Assembly (NCBI RefSeq): GCF_033366695.1
Contig: NZ_JAOBTQ010000001.1
Span: forward strand, 6,944,001-7,008,000
DNA: 64,000 nucleotides
From: Streptomyces sp. SCL15-4
GTDB taxonomy: Bacteria; Actinomycetota; Actinomycetes; Streptomycetales; Streptomycetaceae
Direction: 5' to 3'
Below are positions 31,801 to 41,169 of this stretch, one piece after another; the stretch's first letter is position 1; each line of letters begins with the position of its first letter. The notes below the pieces were generated by a model that was not told where the DNA came from, did not search any database, and worked only from the letters and a program-made list of their open reading frames with translations. Position numbers and translations under genes: made by a program.

Positions 31801-32417
31801 CGAGGCCCCGCGTGCCGCCCGCCGGCCTTGCAGAGCCGGCGGACAAGGAGCCTCGCCCCTACCTTCGAGCCCTTCAACGAACGCCGACAAGGCGGTGCTC
31901 CCGCGCCGTTTCATCCTGTCCCGGCTGTGGTGGAACGCCCTGAACGCATCGCCGCAGGCCACCGCGAGTCCTCCGCCCGGAGAAGGGGCGACCGTACCTT
32001 CCGTGTCCCGCTTCGGCGGTGTAACGGACCTTGAGGTCCCATCGCCCAAAGGGCCAGAGTGGGTCCACTGCCTCGGCACGGGTGACACACGAGGTGTCAT
32101 GCCCTGTTGCCGAGGCCGAAGCCGCCATGGCCGGAGCCCAGTCGTGCTCCGGCGTGACCGGATTGAGGAGAGGAGGCAGGCATCGGCACACCGATTCATA
32201 CGACGACGGGGGCGGGCGCGCCTGCCTTCGGCAGCACCCTCGGCCCAGGCCACCGGCCACCGGCCGCCCTCCTTCGGAGGACGACCAGGCAGCGGACCTC
32301 CCTGCCCTGCCCGCGGCCGTGGCCCGGTGCCGGTGTCCGCCGGCTTCCCGCCGCCTGCTGCGCCCCGGCCGCGTAGGCGCGGTCCGGTGGTGGTTTCCTG
32401 ATCGCGGCTTCCCCGGC

Positions 32418-32433
32418 CGTTGCCACTCGACAC
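32418..32433. repeat. 16-bp direct repeat, right copy
   Basis: Same 16 bases as 31785-31800, 633 bases downstream, about 150 bases before the YigZ start. Confidence 0.8.
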
Positions 32434-32573
32434 AACAGGGGAAACACCGGTCGTGCGCTGTTGCAGCGGCGCGCGCCCACGGGCGGGGCCCGGACCGCCG
32501 GGCCCCGCCCGCTCGACGCCCCGGCCCGGCGGGACTCCTCGGACGAGCCGTCTCGACCCGCGACGGTCACGGA

Positions 32574-32579
32574 TAGGCT
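32574..32579 (+). promoter_or_regulatory. -10 box (TAGGCT) of a probable leaderless promoter
   Basis: TAGGCT begins 12 bases before ATG 32586, with no Shine-Dalgarno visible. Confidence 0.5.
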
Positions 32580-32585
32580 GGCCGG

Positions 32586-33212
32586 ATGCAGGACGAGTAC
32601 CGCACAGTCGCCCGCGCGGGCGTGCACGAGACCGAGATCAACCGCTCCCGCTTCCTGTGCGCCCTCGCCCCGGCCGCCACCGAGCAGGAGGCGCAGGACT
32701 TCATCGCCGCCGTACGCAAGGAGCACGCCGCCGCCACCCACAACTGCTGGGCGTACGTCATCGGCGCCGACGCCTCCGTGCAGAAGGCCAGCGACGACGG
32801 CGAACCGGGCGGTACTGCCGGCGTGCCCATGCTGCAGATGCTGCTGCGCCGCGACATGCGGTACGTGGTCGCCGTGGTCACCCGGTACTACGGCGGTGTC
32901 AAGCTCGGAGCGGGCGGGCTGATCCGTGCCTACGGCGGCTCGGTCGGCGAGGCCCTGGACGCGCTCGGCACGATCACCCGGCGCCGCTTCCGGCTGGCCA
33001 CGGTGACCGTCGACCACCAGCGCGCCGGCAAGGTGCAGAACGACCTGCGCGCCACCGGACGCGAGGTGCGCGACGTCCGCTACGGCGAGGCCGTCACCCT
33101 CGAGATCGGCCTGCCGGACGCCGACGTGGACGCCTTCCGGGCCTGGCTCGCCGATGTGACGGCGGGCACGGCCGGCTTCGAACTGGGCGGCGAAGCCTAC
33201 GGAGACGCCTGA
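32586..33212 (+). CDS. YigZ/IMPACT family protein
   Basis: 208 residues. The IMPACT N-terminal domain is clear: INRSRFLCALAP, ATHNCWAYVIG, SDDGEPGGTAGVPML and TRYYGGVKLGAGGLIRAYGG. A C-terminal ferredoxin-like domain (about 140-205) follows, as in bacterial YigZ. The eukaryotic relative modulates translation stress; the bacterial role is unknown. It is probably a single-gene unit. Confidence 0.92.
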   Translation: MQDEYRTVARAGVHETEINRSRFLCALAPAATEQEAQDFIAAVRKEHAAATHNCWAYVIGADASVQKASDDGEPGGTAGVPMLQMLLRRDMRYVVAVVTRYYGGVKLGAGGLIRAYGGSVGEALDALGTITRRRFRLATVTVDHQRAGKVQNDLRATGREVRDVRYGEAVTLEIGLPDADVDAFRAWLADVTAGTAGFELGGEAYGDA

Positions 33213-33304
33213 TAATTGCCACAAATCGGTCATAACGCCCGTTGGTGCGGCAGGTGATGGCGGCCGGCGCCGGAGCGACCGGCCGTGATGTCGGACCCGG
33301 CCGT

Positions 33305-33310
33305 TAGTCT
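33305..33310 (+). promoter_or_regulatory. -10 box (TAGTCT) of a probable leaderless promoter for sbcD
   Basis: TAGTCT begins 14 bases before ATG 33319; no Shine-Dalgarno follows it. Confidence 0.45.
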
Positions 33311-33318
33311 CGGGGCCC

Positions 33319-34482
33319 ATGAGGATCCTGCACACGTCCGACTGGCACCTCGGCCGGGCCTTCCACCGGGTCAGCCTGCTGGAGGCCCAGGCCGGGTTCA
33401 TCGGTCACCTCGTCGACGCCGTGCGTGAGCGCGCGGTGGACGCGGTGGTCGTGTCGGGCGACGTGTACGACCGCGCGGTGCCCCCGCTCGCCGCCGTCGA
33501 GCTGTTCGACACCGCCCTGCACCGGCTCGCGGACCTCGGCGTGCCCACGGTGATGATCTCCGGCAACCACGACTCGGCCCGCCGCCTCGGCGTCGGCGCC
33601 GGACTCATCGACCGCGCGGGCATCCACCTGCGCACCGAGCCGTCCGCCGCCGGCACCCCGGTGATCCTCCAGGACACCCACGGCGACGTCGCCTTCTACG
33701 GCCTGCCGTACCTCGAACCAGCCCTGGTGAAGGACGAGTTCGGCGTCGGCAAGGCCGGCCACGAGGCCGTCCTCGGCGCCGCCATGGACCGCGTCCGCGC
33801 CGATCTCGCCGGCCGCGCGCCGGGCACGCGGTCCGTCGTCCTCGCCCACGCCTTCGTCACCGGCGGCGAGGCCAGCGACAGCGAGCGGGACATCACCGTC
33901 GGCGGGGTGGCCGCCGTACCGGCCGGCGTCTTCGACGGCGCCGACTATGTGGCGCTCGGCCATCTGCACGGCTGCCAGACCATCACCGAACGCGTGCGCT
34001 ACTCGGGCTCGCCGCTCGCCTACTCCTTCTCCGAGGCCGGCCACCGCAAGAGCATGTGGCTGATCGACCTGGACGCGGACGGCTCGGTCACCGCCGACCG
34101 CGTCGACTGCCCGGTGCCGCGCCCGCTCGCCCGTATCCGCGGCACCCTCGACGACCTCCTCGCCGACCCGGGGCTGGCCCGCCACGAGGACGCCTGGGTC
34201 GAGGCCACCCTCACCGACCCGGTCCGCCCGGCCGAGCCCATGGCCCGGCTCACCGAGCGCTTCCCGCACACCCTCAGCCTGGTCTTCGCCCCCGAACGGG
34301 CCCCCGACGACCCCCGCGTCTCCTACGCCCGGCGGCTCGCGGGCCGCAGCGACGAACAGGTCGCCCAGGACTTCGTCGCCCATGTGCGCGGCGCCGGGCC
34401 CGACGCGGACGAGGCCGCCGTACTGCGCGAGGCGTTCGACGCCGTGCGCGCCGACCACACCGCGCGGGAGGTGGCCCGGTGA
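33319..34482 (+). CDS. sbcD: Nuclease SbcCD subunit D
   Basis: 387 residues. The calcineurin-like phosphoesterase motifs are in order: TSDWHLGRAF (D/H metal ligands), SGDVYDRAVP, SGNHDSARRLG, LAHAF and YVALGHLHGCQ. With SbcC it forms the Mre11-Rad50-type complex that cleaves hairpins and processes DNA ends. Its stop overlaps the GTG of sbcC (GTGA). It is the first gene of the pair and probably transcribed leaderless. Confidence 0.96.
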   Translation: MRILHTSDWHLGRAFHRVSLLEAQAGFIGHLVDAVRERAVDAVVVSGDVYDRAVPPLAAVELFDTALHRLADLGVPTVMISGNHDSARRLGVGAGLIDRAGIHLRTEPSAAGTPVILQDTHGDVAFYGLPYLEPALVKDEFGVGKAGHEAVLGAAMDRVRADLAGRAPGTRSVVLAHAFVTGGEASDSERDITVGGVAAVPAGVFDGADYVALGHLHGCQTITERVRYSGSPLAYSFSEAGHRKSMWLIDLDADGSVTADRVDCPVPRPLARIRGTLDDLLADPGLARHEDAWVEATLTDPVRPAEPMARLTERFPHTLSLVFAPERAPDDPRVSYARRLAGRSDEQVAQDFVAHVRGAGPDADEAAVLREAFDAVRADHTAREVAR

Positions 34483-37472
34483 GGCTGCACCGGCTCGACA
34501 TCACCGCCTTCGGCCCCTTCGGCGCCACCCACGGCGTCGACTTCGACGCGCTGTCCGCCGCCGGGCTGTTCCTGCTGCACGGCCCGACCGGCGCCGGCAA
34601 GACCTCCGTCCTGGACGCCGTCTGCTACGCCCTCTACGGCTCCGTCCCCGGTGCCCGGCAGAGCAGCCAGGGCATGCACCTGCGCAGCGACCACGCCCCG
34701 CCCGGTACCCGAACCGAGGTCCGCCTCGAACTCACCGTGGCCGGCCGCCGCCTGGAGATCACCCGGCAGCCCGCGTGGGAGCGGCCCAAGCTGCGCGGCA
34801 AGGGCATGACGGTCGACAAGGCCCAGACCTGGCTGCGCGAGTACGACGCCCGGGCCCGCGCCTGGAAGGACCTCAGCCGCTCCCACCAGGAGATCGGCGC
34901 CGAGGTGGAACAGCTGCTCGGCATGAGCCGCGAACAGTTCTGCCAGGTCGTCCTGCTGCCCCAGGGCGACTTCGCCCGCTTCCTGCGCGCCGACGCCGAG
35001 GCACGCGGACGCCTCCTCGGCCGGCTCTTCGACACCCAGCGTTTCGCCGATGTCGAGAAGCGCCTCGCCGAACGCCGCCGCGCCACCGAGGCCCGGGTGC
35101 GCGAGGGCGACACCGCGCTGCTCGCCGACGCCCACCGCATGCAGCAGGAGGCCGGCGACGCCATGGAGCTGCCCGAGCCTGCCCCCGGCGACCCCGGGCT
35201 GGCCGAGGCCGTCCTCGAAGCCGCCGCCGTCGCCCGCAGCACCGCCCGGGAACGCCTCGACATCGCCCGCTGCCGGCTCGACGCCGCCGAGTCCGCCCAC
35301 GCCGCGGCCCGGCACGCCCTGGACGAGGCCCGCGAACTCGCCCGCCTCCAGGACCGGTTCGCCGCGGCCCGGGAGCGCCTCGAGCGGCTCCGGGAACGGT
35401 CCGGCGACCACCGCGGGAACCAGGAGCGCATGGAGCGGGCCCGCAAGGCGGAGGCGGTCGCGCCCGCGCTGGAGCTGCGCGAGGAAGCCGACCGGGACCA
35501 CCGCCGGGCGGCGGAGGCGGAGACCCGCGCGCGCGGAGCGCTCCCCGACGCGTACGCGGGCGCCGACGCGAGCGGACTGGCCGCCGCCGCCCGCCGGGCC
35601 GCAGAGGAACTCGGCGGCCTGGACGCGGCCCGGCGCGCCGAACGCCGGCTCGCCGGACTCGCCGAGGAACGCGCCGGACTCGACCGGCAGGAACGCGCCG
35701 ACGAGGAGGTCCTGCGCGAGGCCGACGCCTGGCTCGCCGACTGGGACACCACCCGCGCCGCCCTCCAGACCCGCGTCGACTCCGCGCAGGAGGCCGCCAC
35801 CCGCGCCGAACAGCTCGCCGTGCGGCGCGAGCCCATGGCGCGGCGGCTCGCCGCGGCCCGTACCCGCGACCGGCTCGCCGCCGACCTCGAACAGGCCCGG
35901 CAACGCGCGGAAGAGTCCGGCCGGCGGGCCCTCGACGCCCGCGCCCACTGGCTCGACCTCAAGGAACAGCGGCTGGCCGGCATCGCCGCCGAACTCGCCG
36001 CCCACCTCACCGACGGCGAGCCCTGCGCCGTCTGCGGCGCCACCGCCCACCCCGCGCCCGCGCGCAAGACCGCCGGACACGTCGACCGCGAGACCGAGGA
36101 CCGCGCCCTCGCCGCCGGCCGGCGGGCCGAGGAGGAGCACGCCGCGGACGAACGGCGGCTCGGCGAGGTCCGCGAGGCCCTGGCCGCCGCCGGCGCCGAG
36201 GCCGGCGACACCCCGGCCGCGGAACTCGCCGAGGAGGCCGGCCACCTGGAGCGGGAGTACGCCCGCGCCCGCCGCGACGCCTCCGCCCTGCACGCCGCCC
36301 AGCAGGAGCTGCGGCGCGCCGAGCAGGAGCGCGAGCGGCGCCTCGCCGACCGCCAGCAGGCCGCCGTCCGGGCCGCCTCCCGGCTCACCCGCCGCGACAC
36401 CCTGGAACGCGAACAGGCGCTGCTGGAAGGCGAACTGGAGCAGGCGCGAGGCGGCTCGGCCAGCGTGGCGGCGCGCGCGGCGGAGCTGGAGCGGCTCGCG
36501 GCACGGCTGACCGAGGCCGCCGACGCCGTCCGCGCCGCCGAGGACGCCGCCCGGCGGCTGAAGGACGCCGACGCCCGTCTCGCCGACGCCGCCTACCGGG
36601 CCGGTTTCGACACCCCCGGGGCCGCCGCCGAGGCCCTGCTGGACCCCGCCGCCCACCGCGAACTCCAGCGCCGCCTCGACGCCTGGCAGCAGGAGGAGGC
36701 CGCGGTCCGCGCGGTCCTCGCCGAGCCCGGCACCACGGCGGCGGCCCAGCGGCCGCCCGCCGACCCGGCCGCCGCCGAACGTGCGGCGGCCGCCGCCGAA
36801 CGGCGGCTGCGCGAGGCCGGCTCCGCGCGCGACGCCGCCGACCGTTGCCGCGCCGAGCTGGACCGGCTCTCCGCGCGCGCCGCCGAGGCGGTGCGCCGGC
36901 TCGCCCCGCTGCGCGCCGAGCACGACCGGGTGGCCCGGCTCGCCGCCCTCGCCGCGGGCACCTCCGCCGACAACGAACGCAGGATGCGCCTGGAGTCGTA
37001 CGTCCTGGCGGCCCGGCTGGAACAGGTCGCCGCCGCCGCGACCGTACGCCTCCAGCGCATGTCGTCCGGCCGCTACACCCTGGTCCACTCCGACGACCGC
37101 ACCGGGCGCGGCCGCAGCGGGCTCGGGCTGCACGTGGTCGACGCCTGGACCGGGCGGGAACGGGACACCGCGACCCTGTCCGGCGGCGAGACCTTCTTCG
37201 CCTCCCTCGCGCTCGCCCTCGGCCTCGCCGACGTCGTCACCGAGGAGGCCGGCGGCGTCCGCCTGGACACCCTCTTCATCGACGAGGGATTCGGCAGCCT
37301 GGACGACCAGACCCTGGACGAGGTCCTGGACGTCCTCGACTCCCTGCGCGAACGCGACCGCAGCGTCGGCATCGTCAGCCACGTCCCCGACCTGCGCCGC
37401 CGCATCCACGCCCAGCTGGAGGTCGTCAAGGGCCGCACGGGTTCCTCGCTGCGGCAGCGGGGAGCGGCCTAG
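34479..37472 (+). CDS. sbcC: Nuclease SbcCD subunit C
   Basis: 997 residues from GTG 34479, overlapping the sbcD stop by 4 bases. Walker A GPTGAGKT (residues 35-42), Q-loop segment VLLPQGDFARFL, ABC signature LSGGETFFASLALALG (about 900), and Walker B TLFIDEGFGSLD (about 930). The two halves are joined by a long Arg/Glu/Ala-rich coiled coil with a zinc hook C-A-V-C near residue 516. It is an SMC-like ATPase that works with SbcD. Its last four bases (CTAG) also contain the stop of the opposite Lrp gene. Confidence 0.96.
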   Translation: MRLHRLDITAFGPFGATHGVDFDALSAAGLFLLHGPTGAGKTSVLDAVCYALYGSVPGARQSSQGMHLRSDHAPPGTRTEVRLELTVAGRRLEITRQPAWERPKLRGKGMTVDKAQTWLREYDARARAWKDLSRSHQEIGAEVEQLLGMSREQFCQVVLLPQGDFARFLRADAEARGRLLGRLFDTQRFADVEKRLAERRRATEARVREGDTALLADAHRMQQEAGDAMELPEPAPGDPGLAEAVLEAAAVARSTARERLDIARCRLDAAESAHAAARHALDEARELARLQDRFAAARERLERLRERSGDHRGNQERMERARKAEAVAPALELREEADRDHRRAAEAETRARGALPDAYAGADASGLAAAARRAAEELGGLDAARRAERRLAGLAEERAGLDRQERADEEVLREADAWLADWDTTRAALQTRVDSAQEAATRAEQLAVRREPMARRLAAARTRDRLAADLEQARQRAEESGRRALDARAHWLDLKEQRLAGIAAELAAHLTDGEPCAVCGATAHPAPARKTAGHVDRETEDRALAAGRRAEEEHAADERRLGEVREALAAAGAEAGDTPAAELAEEAGHLEREYARARRDASALHAAQQELRRAEQERERRLADRQQAAVRAASRLTRRDTLEREQALLEGELEQARGGSASVAARAAELERLAARLTEAADAVRAAEDAARRLKDADARLADAAYRAGFDTPGAAAEALLDPAAHRELQRRLDAWQQEEAAVRAVLAEPGTTAAAQRPPADPAAAERAAAAAERRLREAGSARDAADRCRAELDRLSARAAEAVRRLAPLRAEHDRVARLAALAAGTSADNERRMRLESYVLAARLEQVAAAATVRLQRMSSGRYTLVHSDDRTGRGRSGLGLHVVDAWTGRERDTATLSGGETFFASLALALGLADVVTEEAGGVRLDTLFIDEGFGSLDDQTLDEVLDVLDSLRERDRSVGIVSHVPDLRRRIHAQLEVVKGRTGSSLRQRGAA

Positions 37473-37915
37473 CGGCCCAGCGGGCGGCGGGGCAAGGGGG
37501 AGGAGTACACCACGCTGGTGGTCACCGAGCCCAGTGCGCCGATCCTGCCGGAGACCTCCTCCAGGTGGGACATCGACCGCGCGGCGACCTTGATCACGAA
37601 GCAGTCGTCGCCGGTGACGTGGTGCGCCTCCAGGATCTCGGGGGTGGCCGCGACCAGGTCGTGGAAGGGCTTGTAGTTGCCGTTCGGGTAGCGCAGCCGC
37701 ACGAACGCCAGGATCGGTAGGCCGAGCCGCTCGGGGTCGACCACCGCCGCGTACCCCTGGATCACTCCGGCCTCCTCCAGCCGCCGTACCCGCTCGGTGA
37801 CGGCGCTCGGCGACATGGACACGGCGCGCGCCAGCTCGGCGTAGCTGGAGCGTCCGTCGCGCTGGAGGACTTCGAGGATGCGCCAGTCGGTGGCGTCCGG
37901 GGAATACACGGTCAT
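37469..37915 (-). CDS. Lrp/AsnC family regulator
   Basis: 148 residues from ATG 37915; a longer upstream frame is not supported. HTH: DATDWRILEVLQRDGRSSYA, MSPSAVTERVRRLEEAGVIQGY. The C-terminal RAM domain (HHVTGDDCFVIKVAARSMSHLEEV) binds effectors, often amino acids. It is divergent from the rhodanese gene and may control it. Its TAG stop shares the palindromic CTAG with the sbcC stop. Confidence 0.93.
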   Translation of the reverse strand: MTVYSPDATDWRILEVLQRDGRSSYAELARAVSMSPSAVTERVRRLEEAGVIQGYAAVVDPERLGLPILAFVRLRYPNGNYKPFHDLVAATPEILEAHHVTGDDCFVIKVAARSMSHLEEVSGRIGALGSVTTSVVYSSPLPRRPLGR

Positions 37916-37997
37916 CCCGGATGGATAGCAGGGAAAACCCCGGCGGGACAAGGGCAGGCCCGTGGATCGGCCCTTCAGGGCGGTGCCCTGCGGACCG

Positions 37998-38003
37998 TAG
38001 ATT
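37998..38003 (+). promoter_or_regulatory. -10 box (TAGATT) of a probable leaderless promoter
   Basis: TAGATT begins 13 bases before ATG 38011; a weak -35 TTCAGG lies 18 bases upstream (37974-37979). No Shine-Dalgarno precedes the ATG. Confidence 0.55.
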
Positions 38004-38010
38004 TCCCGTC

Positions 38011-38487
38011 ATGATCGACACCGCTTCCGAGAACCCCGTCCTGCGGGTCGCCCCCGCCGCGCCGGCCGAGGCCGCCGCCTACTTCCGGGCGAGCCTCGCC
38101 TTCCACGCCGACGTCTCCGACGTGGCCGCCGCGCTCGCGGCCGGCGGCGACCCCGGATTCGTCGTCGTGGACACCCGGTCCACCGCCTCCTGGGACCAGG
38201 GCCACGTCCCGGGCGCGGTCCACCTGCCGACCGCGCTCATCGGTGAACAGGCCGAACGGCTCCTCGACAGGTCCGTGCCCGTGGTGACGTACTGCTGGGG
38301 TCCCGGCTGCAACGGGGCCACCCGCGCCGCCCTCGCCCTCGCCGAACTCGGCTACCGGGTCAAGGAGATGCTCGGCGGCTTCGAGTACTGGGCCCGCGAG
38401 GGCTTCGCCTACGAGACCTGGCAGGGCCCGGCCCGCCGGGACGCCGATCCGCTGACCGCGCCCGTCGACGGCGACTGCGGCTGCTGA
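38011..38487 (+). CDS. Rhodanese-domain protein
   Basis: 158 residues from ATG 38011. The rhodanese fold has DTRSTASWDQGHVPGAVHLP, then the catalytic Cys loop CWGPGCNGATRAALALAELG. The CxxxxC arrangement (CWGPGC) is unusual for sulfurtransferases. The C-terminus ends in CGC, a possible extra redox or metal site. It probably moves sulfur or acts in redox defence. It is divergent from an Lrp regulator, with 95 bases between starts. Confidence 0.88.
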   Translation: MIDTASENPVLRVAPAAPAEAAAYFRASLAFHADVSDVAAALAAGGDPGFVVVDTRSTASWDQGHVPGAVHLPTALIGEQAERLLDRSVPVVTYCWGPGCNGATRAALALAELGYRVKEMLGGFEYWAREGFAYETWQGPARRDADPLTAPVDGDCGC

Positions 38488-38501
38488 ACGGCCACCGCCG
38501 G

Positions 38502-39746
38502 TCAGCGCAGCCCGTCGAAGGCGACGTGCAGGTGCCGGGGCCCGCGCAGCACGGCGTTGTCCCGGTACGGCGGCGGATCCTCCACCAGGCGGGGGTTCTC
38601 CAGCCGCCGGGCCAGCTCGGACAGCGCGATCTGGGTCTCCAGGCGGGCCAGCGGGGCGCCGAAGCAGCTGTGGATGCCGCTGCCGAAGCCGAGGTGCCGG
38701 AGGTCCTCGCGGTCCGGGTCGAACCGGTCGGGGTCCTTGAACCGCTCCGGGTCCCGGTTGCCCGCGGCCAGCATCAGCCAGATCCGCGAGCCTCTCGGGA
38801 TGGTGACCCCGCGCACCTCGATGTCGGTGACGCAGGTGCGCTGCGGCACGAGCTGCACCGGTGGTTCGTAGCGCAGCAGTTCCTCCACGACGGTGACCGA
38901 CAGCCCCGGGTCCTCCCGCAGCCGCCGCAGGATCTCCGGGTGCCGCAGCAGGGTCAGCATGCCGTTGGTGATCAGGTTGACCGTCGTCTCGTGCCCGGCG
39001 ATCAGCAGCAGCACCGAGGTGCTGAGCACCTCCATCGTCGTCATCGAGCCGTCCGGGCCCCTGCTGTTCACCAGGTCGGACAACAGGTCCTCGCGGGGCT
39101 CCCTGACCCGCTCCTCGACCAACCCGGACAGGTACATGCCGAGCCGCATCCGCGCCTCCCGCGCGGCCCGCTGGTGCTCCGCCGCCTCGTCTCCACCCGG
39201 CCGCTTCTGCGGGTCCAGGCTCGCGACCAGCGGGTCCACCCAGGTGCGGAACGTCGGCTCGTCCTCCCGGGGGACTCCGAGCAGCCGGCAGATCACCGTC
39301 ACCGGGAAGGGATAGGCGAACTGGTCCACCAGGTCCACCCGGCGGGCGTCCCCGAAGCCGTCGATCAGCCCGGTGACGATCTCCCGCATGGCGCCGCGCA
39401 TGCCCTCGATGCGCCGCGGCCGGTGCGGCGGGCCGAACCCGGTGTTGGCGATGCGGCGCAGCCGGTCGTGCTCGGGCGGGTCCAGCCGCAGGAACGACGG
39501 CGGCAGCCCGCCCGTCTCCTCCGGCTCGCCCGGCCCGTCCTCCCCGGCGGCGGCCAGGTTCGCCGCGTCGGAGCTGATCCGCGGATCGTGCAGCAACGCC
39601 TCGATGTCGTAGTACGAGCTGATGAGATACGGGCCGCCCTCCTCTTCGTGGAGCACCGGCGTCCGGCGGAGTTCCTCGTACAGCGGATACGGGTCGGCGC
39701 GGTTCTTGAAATCGGTGATCTGGCGTGCCAGCGAGGTGTGCGGCAT
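38502..39746 (-). CDS. Cytochrome P450
   Basis: 414 residues. I-helix AGHETT, the ExxR pair (EELLRYEPPVQ), and heme loop FGSGIHSCFGAPLARLE (Cys near residue 362) are complete, as are the PERF-like DPERFKDPDRF. It is soluble and bacterial class I in type. The two genes upstream on the same strand encode its ferredoxin reductase and ferredoxin, so the electron chain is built in. The substrate is not known. Its stop is 15 bases from the stop of the rhodanese gene on the other strand. Confidence 0.95.
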   Translation of the reverse strand: MPHTSLARQITDFKNRADPYPLYEELRRTPVLHEEEGGPYLISSYYDIEALLHDPRISSDAANLAAAGEDGPGEPEETGGLPPSFLRLDPPEHDRLRRIANTGFGPPHRPRRIEGMRGAMREIVTGLIDGFGDARRVDLVDQFAYPFPVTVICRLLGVPREDEPTFRTWVDPLVASLDPQKRPGGDEAAEHQRAAREARMRLGMYLSGLVEERVREPREDLLSDLVNSRGPDGSMTTMEVLSTSVLLLIAGHETTVNLITNGMLTLLRHPEILRRLREDPGLSVTVVEELLRYEPPVQLVPQRTCVTDIEVRGVTIPRGSRIWLMLAAGNRDPERFKDPDRFDPDREDLRHLGFGSGIHSCFGAPLARLETQIALSELARRLENPRLVEDPPPYRDNAVLRGPRHLHVAFDGLR

Positions 39747-39777
39747 GGCGGTTCCTTGGGGCGTCGGGGCCGGGAGG

Positions 39778-41169
39778 TCAGTGGCGGGCGGGGTGGAAGA
39801 CCAGCTGCTGGTCGGCCGGCGAGTAGCCGGTGAGGGTCACCATGGGCCCGTGGGTCGGCAGCGACGGGTCCGGGAAACCGGCCGGCACCGGCTGCCGGCC
39901 CTCCGGCCGGCGGTCCGGCGTCGAGAACTCCACCGGGAACGGCGCGCCCCGCTCGATCTGCCGCTGGTAGAACTCCAGCCAGCGCGCGTTGTCGAAGGTC
40001 ACGGCGGCCACGATCCGTCCCTGGTGGCCGTAGACCCCGACGAACCGGCGCTCGGCGAGCGAACCCTGCGTGATCATGAGCTGCTCGCCCATCGGCGGCA
40101 CCCCGACCGACTTGATGTTGACCCCGAACATCGACGACCAGAAGGCCGGCATCCACAGGTGCGGGCGCCGGTCGGCGCCGTCGCAGATCATGTTGTGCGC
40201 GGCCGTCTCCGCCTGCGCGACGGCGTTGCCCCAGTGCTCCAGCGACAGGAACTGGTAGCCGAACAGCGCGTGCGGGGAGCGTGCCACATCGCCCGCCACG
40301 AAGACGTCGTCCGTGACGATGCCCCGGAAGTCGAAGGCCCGGCAGCCCGCGTCACAGGCGATGCCCCGGGGCCCAGCGCCCAGCCCCGACCCGGCCAGCC
40401 ACTCCGTGTTGCGCAGCGATCCCAGCGACACCACCACCACATCCGCCTCGACGACGCTCTCGTCGGACAGATGCACGGCCCGCACCCTGCCGACCGTGTC
40501 TCCTTCCAGCGCCGTCACCGTGACATGGGTGCGCAGGTCCACGCCGTGCTCCGTCGCGAGGTCCGCCGCGACCGCGCCGACCACCCCGCCGAGCGCCCCC
40601 ACCAGCGGCGCCGCCGCGCGCTCGGCCATGCTGACCGGCAGGCCCGTCTCGCGGCAGGCGGAGGCGACCTCCGAGCCGGCGAACCCGGCGCCGATCACGA
40701 ACACCCGCCGCGGTCCCGCCTTCAGCCGCCGGGCCAGGTCGGCCGCGTCCTGTCGGGTGCGCAGCACGCACACCCCGTCCAGCCGGGCCTCCTCCTCGTT
40801 GAACCACGGCCGGGCCCGCACCCCGGTCGCGATGAGCAGCCGGTCGTACTCCACCTCGTCCCCGTCGGCCAGCCGGACCCGCTTGGCCGCCAGGTCCAGC
40901 CCGGTCGCCGCGACACCCAGCCGCCACTTCGCGTCGATCTCCCGGCGGCGCGGCAGCTCCGTGCGGAGCGGGGACGCCATGCCCAGCAGCGCGGACTTCG
41001 ACAGCGGCGGCCGGTCGTACGGCTCGCACGGCTCGTCCCCGATCAGGGTCAGGTCACCGGCGAAGCCCTCCGCGCGCAGCGTCTCGGCCGCCCGCAGGCC
41101 CGCCAGCGAGGCGCCCACGATCACGATCCGACCCTCGCGTCTGAGCCGTTCCACGTGGTCAGCGGACAT
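39778..41169 (-). CDS. Ferredoxin reductase (FAD-dependent)
   Basis: 463 residues, with the FAD-binding start VIVGASLAGLRAAETLR and second dinucleotide motif VFVIGAGFAGSEVASAC for NAD(P)H. TDDVFVAGDVA is the FAD C-terminal signature. It resembles putidaredoxin-reductase-type enzymes. The start ATG 41169 overlaps the ferredoxin gene by 11 bases, and the P450 gene follows 31 bases after its stop, making one operon. Confidence 0.93.
   Translation of the reverse strand: MSADHVERLRREGRIVIVGASLAGLRAAETLRAEGFAGDLTLIGDEPCEPYDRPPLSKSALLGMASPLRTELPRRREIDAKWRLGVAATGLDLAAKRVRLADGDEVEYDRLLIATGVRARPWFNEEEARLDGVCVLRTRQDAADLARRLKAGPRRVFVIGAGFAGSEVASACRETGLPVSMAERAAAPLVGALGGVVGAVAADLATEHGVDLRTHVTVTALEGDTVGRVRAVHLSDESVVEADVVVVSLGSLRNTEWLAGSGLGAGPRGIACDAGCRAFDFRGIVTDDVFVAGDVARSPHALFGYQFLSLEHWGNAVAQAETAAHNMICDGADRRPHLWMPAFWSSMFGVNIKSVGVPPMGEQLMITQGSLAERRFVGVYGHQGRIVAAVTFDNARWLEFYQRQIERGAPFPVEFSTPDRRPEGRQPVPAGFPDPSLPTHGPMVTLTGYSPADQQLVFHPARH

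Larger units (their letters stand above)
31766..32585. other. Gene-free stretch (820 bases) holding 16-bp direct repeats
   Basis: None of the many open frames has supportive codon use or a ribosome-binding site. The stretch contains the direct repeats at 31785-31800 and 32418-32433. GC content is lower than in coding parts around 31880-32150. It may be the scar of an inserted element or a gene that has decayed. Confidence 0.5.

Noticed and set aside
31766..32585. Transposon remnant between the 16-bp repeats
   Set aside because: No terminal inverted repeats or transposase fragment could be seen; I keep only the direct repeats as an observation.
34323..38021. Very long minus-strand frame of 1232 residues
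   Set aside because: Opposite sbcC and the Lrp gene. Its composition is the mirror of the SbcC coiled coil; it has no motif of its own.
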